Source: Tautonia marina
Lineage (GTDB): Bacteria > Planctomycetota > Planctomycetia > Isosphaerales > Isosphaeraceae
DNA length: 64,000 nt
Direction: 5' to 3'
NCBI RefSeq assembly: GCF_009177065.1
Contig: NZ_WEZF01000011.1
Coordinates: forward strand, 1 to 64,000
This document shows, in pieces, positions 1-8,689 of the stretch (position 1 is the stretch's first letter; each line of letters opens with the position of its first letter). The position numbers and the translations under genes are program-made. A model generated the notes under the pieces. The model searched no databases and had not been told where the DNA came from. It saw nothing but the letters and a program-made list of their open reading frames with translations.

Positions 1-124
1 TCTCCTCGGGACATCGAAGCAACGCCGAGCGGTGCAGACGCTGGACCGCCGCTTCGGCCGCAACCCGACGGCCTATCTCCAATCGCTTGAGGATTCCCTG
101 ATCAAACAGGCTTTACCACCCTAG
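1..124 (+). CDS. C-terminal end of a gene cut by the window edge
   Basis: An open frame enters from the left edge (codons from base 2) and ends at TAG 122-124, giving about 40 residues that finish in SLIKQALPP. The fragment is charged and helical-looking (QRRAVQTLDRRFGRN). I do not recognise the family. It lies outside the recombinase on the opposite strand, so it may be cargo of the same integrated element or its chromosomal flank; this window cannot tell which. Confidence 0.35.
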   Translation, partial: LLGTSKQRRAVQTLDRRFGRNPTAYLQSLEDSLIKQALPP

Positions 125-340
125 TTTTTTAATTCCCCACGAATGGCAAGCGCGGAGTTCACGGTGATCCGGCCCGCTCGAACTCGTTGGGGGACTGATA
201 CCCCGAGGAAGAATGCCTTCGGATTCGGCAAGAGAACACTTCAATTTACTCAAAGACAATCACTTTTCCTTCCGTTCTCGTGGCGTCGTCCTCATGGTGG
301 ATCAGCTCCTTTTTCAACGAGGCGAAGAAGCTGGCAGTGG

Positions 341-1231
341 TCAAGCAATCCGGACCCGCCGGGCCGCCTTCCGGACGATCTCATCATGATCGTCCCAGTG
401 CCCGTAAACCGGATCGACCATCCGGGCATCACGGTGCCCCATCAAGGCCGCCGTCTCCGACGACGTGTTTCCCGCCTTCAGGCTCGCCTTGCCGAAGAGG
501 TTCCGGAGCCCGTAGCTGGTCACTCCCGGCGACGGACCGATCCCGTCACGGAGTCGCTTGAAGCGCCAGGCGATCGCGTGACGGGTCCTGGGGTTGCCGC
601 CCCAGTTGCGGAAGATCGGCCCGGTGGGCCATTGCGTGCAGAGACGACGGCGAATCTCCGCGACGCGATCGTTGATCGGTACGCGTCGATCGCGGACCCC
701 GGTCTTCCCCCGCGTCTTGTTCAGCACGAGCCAGACCATGGCGTCGAGGTCGACTCGATCCGCCTCAAGGGTCAACACCTCGTGGGGCCGACAACCGGTC
801 TCCCAGAGCGCCATCAGCAGGTCGCGAAACGGTTGGTCGCCGGCGCCCGCGATGAGAGCACGCACCTCATCCTCGGTCGGCACCAACTCGCGCCGCAGGG
901 GCGTTGGTCGTTCCATCCGCTCGATCGGATTGGTGCGCAGCAGGCCGGCCTTGCGGCCCCAGGAGAAGGCCGCCTTGACTGCGGTGATGGCGTTGAACCG
1001 CGTCGTGGCATTCCAGGACAGGCTCGGGGCCTCGGCCCAGCGCTGGACGTCAATCGGCCGAACTTCTTCCGGACGACGGGCCCCCAGGACCTTGGCGGCC
1101 GGCTTGAGGAAGCGGCGATAGCCGTCATAGGTCGATTGCGATCGCTCCCCGCGTTCGACGCGGCGGGCAACGTCTTCGAGGAACTCATTGAACAGTTCGC
1201 GGACACTGAGCGACCTGGCGATCGGCGCCAT
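341..1231 (-). CDS. Tyrosine site-specific recombinase, catalytic part (reading frame broken at 5' end)
   Basis: Phage-type integrase that would cut and rejoin DNA through a tyrosine-DNA intermediate. Residues 7-100 look like the core-binding SAM-like domain (LSVRELFNEFLEDV). Residues 115-290 are the catalytic domain: Arg148 in GCRPHEVL, a lysine in KTRGKTG near 172-176, the second box as YGLR at 240-243 (the usual His is Tyr), His266 in LMGHRD and the likely nucleophile Tyr276 in VYGHW. At 296 aa it lacks the expected N-terminal arm-type region, which is present just upstream in another frame (separate entry). The 5' side faces the 3' end of tRNA-Phe only about 30 bp beyond that remnant, a classic integration arrangement. 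The frame break suggests a decayed integrase. Family assignment is firm; activity is doubtful. Confidence 0.85.
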   Translation of the reverse strand: MAPIARSLSVRELFNEFLEDVARRVERGERSQSTYDGYRRFLKPAAKVLGARRPEEVRPIDVQRWAEAPSLSWNATTRFNAITAVKAAFSWGRKAGLLRTNPIERMERPTPLRRELVPTEDEVRALIAGAGDQPFRDLLMALWETGCRPHEVLTLEADRVDLDAMVWLVLNKTRGKTGVRDRRVPINDRVAEIRRRLCTQWPTGPIFRNWGGNPRTRHAIAWRFKRLRDGIGPSPGVTSYGLRNLFGKASLKAGNTSSETAALMGHRDARMVDPVYGHWDDHDEIVRKAARRVRIA

Positions 1232-1422
1232 CCACGGTCGGCCAACCGTCGGTAAAGTTCACTCTGAGCCTCTGCCTTGCCTTGATCCTGGCTGCAGAGA
1301 CGCACCTGGACGCCCGCAATTTGGGCGTAATAAGCCTTCCGGGCTTTCCAAAGCCACGGCTTCGGCTCCCTGGAAATCGAACACGGATTCCCCGGATAGC
1401 GTGTCGGGCTACCGTGTTGATT
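1232..1422 (-). pseudogene. Out-of-frame N-terminal remnant of the tyrosine recombinase
   Basis: Read leftward in a frame different from the main recombinase, this stretch encodes PKPWLWKARKAYYAQIAG and then VRLCSQDQGKAEAQSELYRR. This matches the usual start of planctomycete integrases (W-[FLY]-[WR]-K-x-R-x-x-[WY]-Y followed by an alpha-helical Lys/Glu-rich segment). It then slips out of frame near 1215-1245, where LSVRELFNEFLEDV resumes in the frame of the main ORF. The main frame has a TGA a few codons upstream of its ATG. The remnant frame has a TAG at 1423-1425 and no ATG, GTG or TTG between that stop and the conserved block. One or two frameshifts, or a sequencing error, best explain this. 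Confidence 0.6.
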
Positions 1423-1450
1423 CTAGGGGATGATTTGACGTAAGTCCAAG

Positions 1451-1523
1451 TGGGCAGAGCCGGGATCGAACCGGCGACACCAGGATTTTCAGTCCTGTGC
1501 TCTACCAGCTGAGCTATCTGCCC
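1451..1523 (-). tRNA. tRNA-Phe (GAA)
   Basis: On the minus strand the 73 nt fold as a complete cloverleaf: acceptor GGGCAGA pairing with TCTGCCC plus discriminator A, D-arm GCTC/GAGC, anticodon stem CAGGA/TCCTG around loop CTGAAAA with anticodon GAA (plus-strand 1488-1490), and T-arm GCCGGTTCGATCCCGGC. No CCA is encoded. The 3' end faces the recombinase, so the T-arm and acceptor half is the likely attachment core. Confidence 0.97.
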
Positions 1524-2042
1524 TTGAGCGATTCAAGAGAAGTCATGGTACGAGGTTGAAGGAGGCCTGTCAATGGGCTGATTCCGTTGAGACGTAGTGA
1601 TCGTGCTTCAGGTCATCATGGTTCTTAGGCATCGTCACCGTTGTGCGACCGAAACGATCGCTTGAGCATCGATCGAGCCCCGAAACGCTGACAAGGAACC
1701 GGCTGGAATGGCTGGCGAAAGGAACCGTGGTCAGTCGCATAACAGACGGACAGGGGAGACAACCAGAGGGTTCAGTGGAAACCAAAGGAGCGGTTCCAGC
1801 GCAGAAGATCCGCATAGACTCGAGTGACGGAACACCATGACACGGCTGGTCTAACTCAGCGGCCGAATGGGGTGAGTTAAAGCATTCCGCAATGAGCCTC
1901 TCGGGTCTGAAATGCCTTGAAAATGGAGCCATCCAGAAGGCATCAACGCACGTTGAGAGATGACGATCGAGGAAGCCGAAACCGCTGGATGGTTGACACT
2001 CGGCGAGGACTCGGTAGAATCGTGCCATCACACCCGCGAGTC
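1524..2042. other. Gene-poor stretch between two tRNA genes
   Basis: This 519 bp stretch lies between tRNA-Phe and tRNA-Ile. It is visibly less GC-rich than the flanking genes. A leftward open frame of 153 codons (1570-2031) has no recognisable domain, an odd Ser/Cys/His-rich composition and no clear ribosome-binding site, so I do not call it a gene. Its last part must hold the tRNA-Ile promoter. No terminal repeats were found. Confidence 0.5.
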
Positions 2043-2116
2043 GGGCGCATAGCTCAGTTGGTCAGAGCGCACCCCTGATAAGGGTGAGGTCCCAGGTTCG
2101 AATCCTGGTGCGCCCA
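2043..2116 (+). tRNA. tRNA-Ile (GAT)
   Basis: Complete 74 nt cloverleaf: acceptor GGGCGCA/TGCGCCC plus A, D-arm GCTCAGTTGGTCAGAGC, anticodon stem CACCC/GGGTG around loop CTGATAA with anticodon GAT at 2077-2079, and T-arm CCCAGGTTCGAATCCTGG. No CCA is encoded. tRNA-Ile(GAT) often sits inside rRNA operons; here it stands alone and is followed by a terminator. Confidence 0.97.
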
Positions 2117-2161
2117 TTCAAGCCATTCACCAACTCATCATCCCTTAAACGGGATCTTCTC

Positions 2162-2183
2162 AAGCCCCACCTGGGGCTTTTTT
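2162..2183 (+). terminator. Rho-independent terminator of tRNA-Ile
   Basis: AAGCCCC, loop ACCT, GGGGCTT form a perfect 7 bp stem that runs into a T-rich tail ending at 2183. It lies 45 bp after the tRNA 3' end with no gene between, so it ends the tRNA transcript. Confidence 0.85.
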
Positions 2184-2321
2184 CGTGGTTCAGCATTCGA
2201 TCGATCGACGCGATCGTGCGAGAACCGCAGGCGATTGAGACCAGCGCAGCAAACAGGACCGAGCGTTCGTCACGAACGGTCGGCCCTGGCGTGGGATTGG
2301 ATGGAGTTCGGCCGGAGCCGA

Positions 2322-2840
2322 TCAGTCCTCATCCTCGTCGTCGTCGATCTCGTCCTCGTCGTCGATCTCGTCCTCGTCCTCGTCGGGCTCGGAGTCGACT
2401 TCAAGCTCGGCGTCGGGGACGGCCTTGGGGGGAGGAGGGGTGGTGCGGGTGATCGAAGCTCCGAGGCCGGGGGCGTCGTCGGGCATCGGTTCCTTGGCCT
2501 TCTGAACGAAGTAGGTGCCTTTGCCCTTGGCGTTCAGTTCCTCGGCCTTGGCTTCGGCTTCGGCTTTTTGAGAGAAGTCGAAGGTGGCGACAGTCTTGAA
2601 GGCGTCGCTGACGACGTTCCAGACAATGCGCATACGAGCGGCCGGCTTGGCGGCCTTGGTCGTCTTGGCCTTGCTCTTGGCGGGAGCCTTTTTCTTTTTC
2701 GGCTTCCGCTCAACCTCCTCGTCGTCATCCGTGTCATCGACGATGGCGGCGGCGTCATCCTCGACGGGGTCGAGGTCTTCGGCAGCCTCATACTGACGAC
2801 GCAATTCCAAACGATTTTTCGGCTTGCCGGCCATGGGCAT
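2322..2840 (-). CDS. Hypothetical protein with Lys/Ala linker and highly acidic C-terminus
   Basis: 172 aa with three zones. An acidic N-terminal part (10-45) leads into a Lys/Ala/Pro-rich basic stretch (45-68). A short globular core (69-120) reads MRIVWNVVSDAFKTVATFDF and continues to TYFVQKAKEPMP. The tail from about 135 is almost only Asp/Glu with the near-repeat DEDEIDDEDEIDDDEDED. The core resembles short planctomycete proteins of unknown role. The mix of basic linker and acidic tail suggests a nucleic-acid-binding or chaperone-like protein, but that is inference. ATG at 2834 (MAGKPKNR) is an equally good start. It lies between tRNA-Ile and a response regulator, all separately oriented units. 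Confidence 0.75.
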   Translation of the reverse strand: MPMAGKPKNRLELRRQYEAAEDLDPVEDDAAAIVDDTDDDEEVERKPKKKKAPAKSKAKTTKAAKPAARMRIVWNVVSDAFKTVATFDFSQKAEAEAKAEELNAKGKGTYFVQKAKEPMPDDAPGLGASITRTTPPPPKAVPDAELEVDSEPDEDEDEIDDEDEIDDDEDED

Positions 2841-2987
2841 GATCCTTCGTCGGGGCGATGGCCACTACAGTCGGCGATCAGAAGGCGAGCGGCACGGATT
2901 CGGCGTCCGGATACCGTTGGCCAACACGTTTCAGCGGGCATTCTAACCAAGCAAGAGCGTGATTGCCTAGGCACCCCGACCGCCGGT

Positions 2988-3371
2988 TCAGGCGGCTCGA
3001 CCCAGCCACCGACCGACGTGTTCCAGAAGCACTTCGGGATGATACGGTTTGGTCAGGTAGTGATCGATTCCCAGCAATCGCAAGGCGATTTCGTGTTCGT
3101 TCAGCACCGCGGCGCTGCAGATGATTACCGGATGCTGCGGCCATCGACCTCGCAGGCATCGGCAGACATCGACCCCTGAGAGCCGGGGTAAATTCAAATC
3201 GACCAGCGCGAGGTCGAACGGGCCATCCTCGTCGATTCGCCGCAGCGCCTCGGGGCCGTCGGCGGCCTCAACCACGGAAAAGCCCGAGCTTTGCAAGAAC
3301 TGTGAGACGAGGGTACGCAACAGGTCCTCGTCTTCGACGAGCAGTAGCGTGCCGTCGCGATCCGTCGGCAT
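2988..3371 (-). CDS. Single-domain response regulator (CheY-like)
   Basis: 127 aa, the length of one receiver domain, with no output domain. Visible residues: acidic pocket Glu13/Asp14 (LLLVEDED), phospho-acceptor Asp58 (LALVDLNLPRLSG), switch Ser86 (IICSA) and Lys108 (YLTKPYHPE). The start at 3371 follows a strong AAGGAGGG Shine-Dalgarno; the open frame runs farther upstream but that part has unlikely composition. It probably relays phosphate from a histidine kinase to a partner protein. No kinase lies next to it, so the partner is unknown. The leftward small membrane protein 136 bp upstream may be cotranscribed. Confidence 0.92.
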   Translation of the reverse strand: MPTDRDGTLLLVEDEDLLRTLVSQFLQSSGFSVVEAADGPEALRRIDEDGPFDLALVDLNLPRLSGVDVCRCLRGRWPQHPVIICSAAVLNEHEIALRLLGIDHYLTKPYHPEVLLEHVGRWLGRAA

Positions 3372-3507
3372 CGGCGATCCCTCCTTGGAGCATCCTTGCC
3401 CCAGGCGGTACTCTAGCGACCGAAGCGATCCGCGCCCACTCGGGAATCTCAAAAGGGCGTGCGCCGACCATTGATCCGACCCGCTGCCACGGGTTTTCCC
3501 GCCCTGG

Positions 3508-3807
3508 TCACACCACCCTCGAATCGGCCCGGTGCGTGATCGAAACCGAGACCGCGAGGTGCCCCGGAGGACCTGGGAGGTTCGGGAAACGGTCCGGATG
3601 AAGCTCGTCTGCCTGATCCGAGGTCGTCCGAGGCCGACGATCGACCCCGAGAACCTGGCAGAGCCAGGCGATGACCACATGCTTCGTCACGCTCAGGCCG
3701 AGCAAGCCGGCCAGCGTGCCGAATCGAAAGAGCCAGAGATTCAGCGCGACACCCGCCACCACGATCAACAGGGCAGTCACGCTCAATTGAAACGGCAAGC
3801 GTTGCAT
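3508..3807 (-). CDS. Small membrane protein, unknown function
   Basis: 99 aa. Residues 8-26 (LSVTALLIVVAGVALNLWL) form one clear transmembrane helix and 31-52 a second, more amphipathic one. The remaining 45 residues are polar and Pro/Arg-rich. No family recognised. A TATAAT-like CATAAT lies only about 10 bp upstream of the ATG on this strand, which would fit a leaderless or very short-leader transcript. It is divergent from the complex I operon, so the roughly 300 bp between them must hold both promoters. Confidence 0.6.
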   Translation of the reverse strand: MQRLPFQLSVTALLIVVAGVALNLWLFRFGTLAGLLGLSVTKHVVIAWLCQVLGVDRRPRTTSDQADELHPDRFPNLPGPPGHLAVSVSITHRADSRVV

Positions 3808-4106
3808 GACTGTATTATGGGCCTCTCCGGGCCGACCGGAAAGGGAGCGACTGGAACGAGATCGGCCCTCAGACTACAATTCGTCGCGCATGGTCGGCCT
3901 CATCGTCCTTTGGTGTTTGCAGGCGCCGCGAACCTCGTGGGAACGAGCATCAAACCGAAGGCCGGGCCGCCATGCGATCCGAACCAAGACGCCTCGAATG
4001 GCGTCTGGTCAATCTGTTGACGTTGCCGTTTCCGTCCGATCCGCCGCCCGACGCGGCTCCGGGCCTCAACGCCCCCGTCCCTCGCCGAAGTCAGGGCAAC
4101 CGACCC

Positions 4107-6827
4107 ATGCCGACCCCACCACGCCCGACTCCCGATCGCCTCGAATGGTCGATCCCGATCGATCCGGTCTTGCAGCAAGAGCTGGAACGTCACGTCCTGG
4201 TCACGAGCTGGGACAAGCTGCTCGGCATGGTCGACACCGTCTATAACTGGGGGAGGCGATCGGCCCTTTGGCCCCTTGGCTTCGGCCTGGCCTGCTGCGC
4301 CATTGAGATGATCTGCACCGCCAGCAGCCGGTTCGACATCGCCCGGTTCGGAGCCGAGGTCTTCCGAGGCAGCCCCCGTCAGGCCGACGTGATGATCGTC
4401 TCCGGCACCGTCACCAAGACGATGATGCCGGTCATCGCCCGCCTCTACGACCAGATGCCCGAGCCGAAATACGTCATCAGCATGGGGGCCTGTGCCTCCG
4501 GCGGTGGGCCGTTCAAGGAAGGGTACAACGTCGTCTCGGGAATCGACAAGTATCTTCCCGTCGATGTCTATGTCCCCGGCTGCCCGCCGACTCCGCAGGC
4601 GCTCCTGAATGGCCTGATCACGCTCCAGAAGAAGATCGACGGCGAGCGCCTCGACATCCCCGCGATCGGTCGCAAGGGGAACACCCCCTGGTACGATCCC
4701 GAGGTCGAGCGTGACATCCCCGTGCCCGTCCTCGGCCCCGACCTGATCGACGTCCGCACCCTCGAACTGACGGCCGAGCGCACCGCCGCCGGTCTGATTG
4801 AGGCCCGGGAGGCGACCCTCGAACGCCCCTTGAAAATCCCCGCGCCTCAGCCCGAAGCTCCCGAGCCTGAGGCAGAACCTGAAGCCCCCGCCAAGCCCGA
4901 CGCCTCCGCCCCCCGGCCGATGAGCAAGATCGATTTGATCCGCGCCAAAGCCCGCGGCGAGGCCATTCCCGAAGGAGCCGAGGCCGCCGCCGCTCCCGCC
5001 GCGAAGAAGCCCGCCGGCAAGCCCGCAAAGAAGGTCAAGGTGGCCGAGGCCCGCCCGAGCCTTGTCTGGCTCGGAGACTCGGCTTTGAAGGAGCTGGCCG
5101 ACCGCCTCAATGCCGAATTCGGCGACGGCACCGCGACGATCATCCGCGCCGCCCTCCTGATTCCCGCCGAGAAACTGCTCGACGTGGCCAGATTCCTCCG
5201 CGACCGCAACCCGATCCGCTACGACTACCTCGCGAGCCTCCAGAGCGTCCACTACGACGACTGCATCGAGGTCGTCTACCAAGTCGACAGTATCGAAACC
5301 CCCGGCTCGTTGATCGCCCTCCGCGTGCGAACCAGCGAGGCCGAAGGGGCAGGGGAGGTCCCCTCGGTCGTCTCCGTCTGGCCCGGGGCCGATTTCCAGG
5401 AGCGCGAAGTCTACGACATGATGGGCGTCCGCTTCACCGGGCACCCGAACCTGACGCGCATCCTCATGTGGGAAGGCTTCGCCTATTACCCGCTCCGCAA
5501 GGATTACCTTGAACCGTACTACGAAGGCCCGGCCAAGGTCTTTCCGAGCCGCATCGAGGACGGCCAGGGGCACCACTTCCGCGCCGAGGAGTTCAACCCC
5601 CACGGCACGAACCTCAAGATTCCCCAGTCGTTCCGAAACTGGGACAGCTTCGACTCCGCCCTCGACCCCAAGGGGATCGGCCTGACCCCCCTGGGAGACG
5701 GGGTTGATCTGCAAGGGCTCGACACCGACCAGTTCATGCTCAGCATGGGGCCGCAGCACCCTTCGACCCACGGCGTCTTCCGGATGAACCTCCGGATCGA
5801 CGGTGAGACGATCGTCGGCCTGAAGCCCGTCATGGGCTACATGCATCGCAACCATGAAAAGATCGGCGAACGCAACACGTTCCTGATGAACTTCCCGTTC
5901 ACCGATCGGCTCGACTATCTCACCTCAATGGGCAACAACTTCGGCTATGCCCTGGCCATTGAGCAACTGATGGGAGACGACGCGAAGGTCCCCGAACGGG
6001 CCGAGTACCTCCGCGTCATCATGGCCGAGCTGACCCGGATCGCCAGCCACATGTGGTCGATCGGCTTCCTGCTCAACGACCTCGGCGCCTTCTTCACCCC
6101 GGCCCTCTACGCGATTGAGGAGCGCGAGTTGATCCTCGACCTGTTCGAGTGGGTCGCCGGCAGCCGAATGATGTGCAATTACTTCCGCTTCGGCGGCGTC
6201 GCCTTCGACCTGCCCCCCGGTTGGGCCGAGCGCTGCCGGGGGATCGTCAACGACCGGCTCGACAAGAAGATTGACGAGCTTGACCGCCTCCTGTCGGAGA
6301 ATGAAATCCTCAAGGACCGCACCAGGGGGATCGGCGTCATCACCCAAGAGCAGGCCATCGCCTATTCCACGGCCGGGCCAGTTCTTCGGGCCTCCAACGT
6401 CCCTTACGACATCCGCCGCGCCGCGCCGTACTCCATCTACGACCGCTTCGACTTCAAGGTCATCAGCACGACCAATGGCGACGTTTATGACCGCTACCTG
6501 ATCCGCCTACTCGAAATGCGCGAGAGCGTCCGCATCCTCAAGCAGGCCCTCCGCGACTTGCCCGACGGCCCGATCCTCCCCGGCAAAAAGAGCTATCAGA
6601 TCAAGGTCCCCGTCGGCGAGGCCTACTCCCGCGTCGAGAACCCCAAGGGAGAGCTCGGCTACTATGTCGTCGCTGACGGCGGCCCGACCGCCTACCGCTA
6701 CCACGTCCGCAGCCCGAGCTTCATCAACCTGACGGCGCTCGAAACCATGTGCCTCGGCCACACCGTCGCCGACGTGGTCGGCATCCTCGGCAGCCTCGAC
6801 ATTGTGCTGGGAGAGGTGGATCGGTGA
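4107..6827 (+). CDS. nuoBCD: NADH-quinone oxidoreductase subunits B, C and D fused in one polypeptide
   Basis: 906 aa from ATG 4107; the frame stays open from 3972, but NuoB homology begins after 4107. Residues 15-200 are NuoB with the N2 cluster cysteines Cys63-Cys64 (GLACCAIEM), Cys129 (MGACASGG) and Cys159 (VPGCPPTP). Residues about 245-315 are an Ala/Pro/Glu/Lys linker. Residues about 318-515 are NuoC, with the signature [18 protein letters not shown]. From about 540 to the end is Nuo[15 protein letters not shown] near the quinone site and the typical C-terminus DIVLGEVDR. Together these form the quinone-reducing Q-module of complex I at the cytoplasmic membrane face. NuoCD fusion is well known; fusion with NuoB is much less common. 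It is the first gene of the operon, 7 bp before the next gene. Confidence 0.96.
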   Translation: MPTPPRPTPDRLEWSIPIDPVLQQELERHVLVTSWDKLLGMVDTVYNWGRRSALWPLGFGLACCAIEMICTASSRFDIARFGAEVFRGSPRQADVMIVSGTVTKTMMPVIARLYDQMPEPKYVISMGACASGGGPFKEGYNVVSGIDKYLPVDVYVPGCPPTPQALLNGLITLQKKIDGERLDIPAIGRKGNTPWYDPEVERDIPVPVLGPDLIDVRTLELTAERTAAGLIEAREATLERPLKIPAPQPEAPEPEAEPEAPAKPDASAPRPMSKIDLIRAKARGEAIPEGAEAAAAPAAKKPAGKPAKKVKVAEARPSLVWLGDSALKELADRLNAEFGDGTATIIRAALLIPAEKLLDVARFLRDRNPIRYDYLASLQSVHYDDCIEVVYQVDSIETPGSLIALRVRTSEAEGAGEVPSVVSVWPGADFQEREVYDMMGVRFTGHPNLTRILMWEGFAYYPLRKDYLEPYYEGPAKVFPSRIEDGQGHHFRAEEFNPHGTNLKIPQSFRNWDSFDSALDPKGIGLTPLGDGVDLQGLDTDQFMLSMGPQHPSTHGVFRMNLRIDGETIVGLKPVMGYMHRNHEKIGERNTFLMNFPFTDRLDYLTSMGNNFGYALAIEQLMGDDAKVPERAEYLRVIMAELTRIASHMWSIGFLLNDLGAFFTPALYAIEERELILDLFEWVAGSRMMCNYFRFGGVAFDLPPGWAERCRGIVNDRLDKKIDELDRLLSENEILKDRTRGIGVITQEQAIAYSTAGPVLRASNVPYDIRRAAPYSIYDRFDFKVISTTNGDVYDRYLIRLLEMRESVRILKQALRDLPDGPILPGKKSYQIKVPVGEAYSRVENPKGELGYYVVADGGPTAYRYHVRSPSFINLTALETMCLGHTVADVVGILGSLDIVLGEVDR

Positions 6828-6834
6828 GGATCAC

Positions 6835-7209
6835 ATGACGAAGCGGCGACGGCTCTTCCTGGCCCTGGTGTCGATCGGGGCGGTTGTGTCCTTGATCGTC
6901 ACGTTCGAACGCGTGCGGATTCGTCGCGACGTGATCCAGGTACTGACCGTTCCCACGGAACCGACCTTGAGCGTAGCCTTCGTCCATCGCTACTCTCGGA
7001 TCGACCCTCATGGCGATTATCGACTCGAATTCGACAATGACCTGCACTATTGGTTCTTCGATCTTCATCCCTGGCCCGATCCGGCCCGATCCTCTCCGGA
7101 GGTTTTCAGGGGCCGCTTGTCGACGAACTTCGACGGCAACAAACTTGAAATTCACGGCCCACACGATTTCATGTTCTGGACCTCAGGATTGGGACAAAAG
7201 CAACCCTGA
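6835..7209 (+). CDS. Small membrane-anchored protein inside the complex I operon
   Basis: 124 aa from ATG 6835, 7 bp after the nuoBCD stop. An in-frame ATG at 6802 would overlap nuoBCD. After a basic start (MTKRRR), residues 6-24 form one transmembrane helix; the remainder is a soluble domain rich in aromatic residues (YRLEFDNDLHYWFFDLHPWP). I do not recognise the family. The close spacing suggests cotranscription with nuoBCD and nuoI. It could be an accessory or assembly factor, or an unrelated insertion; nothing in the sequence decides. Confidence 0.6.
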   Translation: MTKRRRLFLALVSIGAVVSLIVTFERVRIRRDVIQVLTVPTEPTLSVAFVHRYSRIDPHGDYRLEFDNDLHYWFFDLHPWPDPARSSPEVFRGRLSTNFDGNKLEIHGPHDFMFWTSGLGQKQP

Positions 7210-7282
7210 GTAGACTTTCATTTTCAAGTCTCCCGAACTGCGGCCGCACACCGGATTCGCCGTGGCGTGAAAGGTTGGAACA

Positions 7283-8038
7283 ATGAACGGGTTCAGGAGG
7301 ATCATGGGGACATTCTTCGGGGCGATCGGCTCGATCATCTCGGCCGTGGTGGGGCTCTGGCCGTTCGGCAAGGGGATGATCACCGGCCACCTGGTGACAA
7401 TGCGACGATTCCTCCGCACCTTCACCGTCGGCCACGGGGCAACCACCGCGAGGCACGGCGGCGGCGACCTGCCGATCGACCTCTGGTGGAAACGCCCTGA
7501 ATACCGGCGCGGGCCGGTCGTCGATCAGGGGCCGGACACCGAAGGACTGTTCACCGTCGAGTACCCCGACGAACGCCTGCCGACCCGCGAACGCTTCCGC
7601 GTCTTGCCTGTGCTGATCTACGACGATGAGGACGGCAACGTCCGCTGCACCAGTTGCAATATCTGCGCGAAGGTCTGCCCGCCGCAGTGCATCTGGATGT
7701 CCCAGGCCAAGAACACCAAGGGGAACGTCGTCCCGCTCCCCGAGGAGTTTTACATCGACATGGACGTCTGCATGAACTGCGGTCTCTGCGCCGAGTATTG
7801 CCCATTCGACGCCATCAAGATGGACCAGAACTTCGAGCTGTCGAACTACGAACGGCACCAGTCGCACATCTACTCGCTTCAGGATCTGCTCGTCTCCAGC
7901 GCCTACTACGCCGAGACGCACCCCGAAGCCTGGGCCAGTCCCGAGGAAACCGCCGAGCGGGCCAAGGTTGAGAAGAAGAAGACCCAGCGCCTTCAGAAGG
8001 CGCTCACGGCTCCCCAACCTGCCGAAGCCGGAGCGTAA
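7283..8038 (+). CDS. nuoI: NADH-quinone oxidoreductase subunit I (2x[4Fe-4S] ferredoxin)
   Basis: 251 aa, longer than the usual 160-180. Two classical cluster motifs carry electrons through complex I towards N2: CTSCNICAKVCP (Cys122, 125, 128, 132) and CMNCGLCAEYCP (Cys163, 166, 169, 173). The N-terminal helix region (MTGHLVTMRRFLR-like at 33-46) is the membrane-surface amphipathic part. The extra length is about 50 residues before the clusters and a Lys/Glu/Ala tail after 215 (AERAKVEKKKTQRLQKAL). It follows nuoBCD and one small gene. Confidence 0.96.
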   Translation: MNGFRRIMGTFFGAIGSIISAVVGLWPFGKGMITGHLVTMRRFLRTFTVGHGATTARHGGGDLPIDLWWKRPEYRRGPVVDQGPDTEGLFTVEYPDERLPTRERFRVLPVLIYDDEDGNVRCTSCNICAKVCPPQCIWMSQAKNTKGNVVPLPEEFYIDMDVCMNCGLCAEYCPFDAIKMDQNFELSNYERHQSHIYSLQDLLVSSAYYAETHPEAWASPEETAERAKVEKKKTQRLQKALTAPQPAEAGA

Positions 8039-8195
8039 CCGCCATCAAGCACCCTCCAGATCGCTTGCCCAAAGCCTTGGCCTACGCAACCACCGCCCCG
8101 GGTCGCTACAATGTTCGCCAAGCCGCCGGCCCCTTGTGTGGCCCCGCCGGCGCGGATACGATCGCCCCGCCATCCGCTAGGAGTCCGATTCGCCA

Positions 8196-8501
8196 ATGTT
8201 TTTGAAACAGCCTGAACCCCAGTACGTGCCTGGAACCCGGGTGCGGGTCGTGCAGTTTGTCCGCGTCGGCCATCGCCGCTGGAAGACCGAAGCCATCGGC
8301 ACCGTCGAAGGCGAGGGGCTGCGCCCGGTCGGCGGCATGGAGATGGGCGGCAAGGCCCTCTACTGCCACCAGCCGACCCTGCGTCTTCGCCGCGACGACG
8401 GCGAGATCACCGAGGTCGCGCTCGACGAGAACACTCGCGTCGAATCGCTCGACGACCCCGCCACCACCTCGGCCAGCGGACCCCCTCCGCAGTCGGTCTG
8501 A
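8196..8501 (+). CDS. Hypothetical 101 aa protein between nuoI and nuoA
   Basis: Begins MFLKQPEPQYVPGTRVRVVQFVRVGHRRW, preceded by a GGAG about 14 bp upstream. The sequence alternates beta-strand-like segments (RVRVVQFV, WKTEAIGTVEGEG, PTLRLRRDDGEITEVAL) and ends in a Pro/Ser-rich tail, suggesting a small beta-barrel (SH3-like) fold. Its family is not known to me. Intergenic gaps of 157 bp before and 188 bp after are large for this operon, so it may have its own promoter. Confidence 0.65.
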   Translation: MFLKQPEPQYVPGTRVRVVQFVRVGHRRWKTEAIGTVEGEGLRPVGGMEMGGKALYCHQPTLRLRRDDGEITEVALDENTRVESLDDPATTSASGPPPQSV

Positions 8502-8689
8502 ACCGTTCTCGTGGTGACGCCGTCCCGCGTCGTCGCTCGCCACCGAACCGATCGATCGGCCGGGGCCTCGCTTCGGGAATCGCCCCGGTCGTGGTGCGTG
8601 ATCCCGCGTCCGAGCCACGCCTGGCCCGGCCGAAGGCCCCGGGTCGACTTCGGCTGATCCCCTTGTTTTGATGTGAAGGACCGCTCGCG

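Noticed and set aside
143-1255. Rightward open frame of 370 codons
   Set aside because: Antisense to the tyrosine recombinase, which has catalytic motifs; this frame has none.
1570-2031. 153-codon leftward frame between the tRNAs as a gene
   Set aside because: Unusual Ser/Cys/His-rich composition, no domain and no ribosome-binding site.
3900-5855. Long leftward open frame of 651 codons
   Set aside because: It lies opposite nuoBCD and has the low-complexity composition of an antisense shadow in high-GC DNA; the plus strand carries clear NuoB/C/D motifs.
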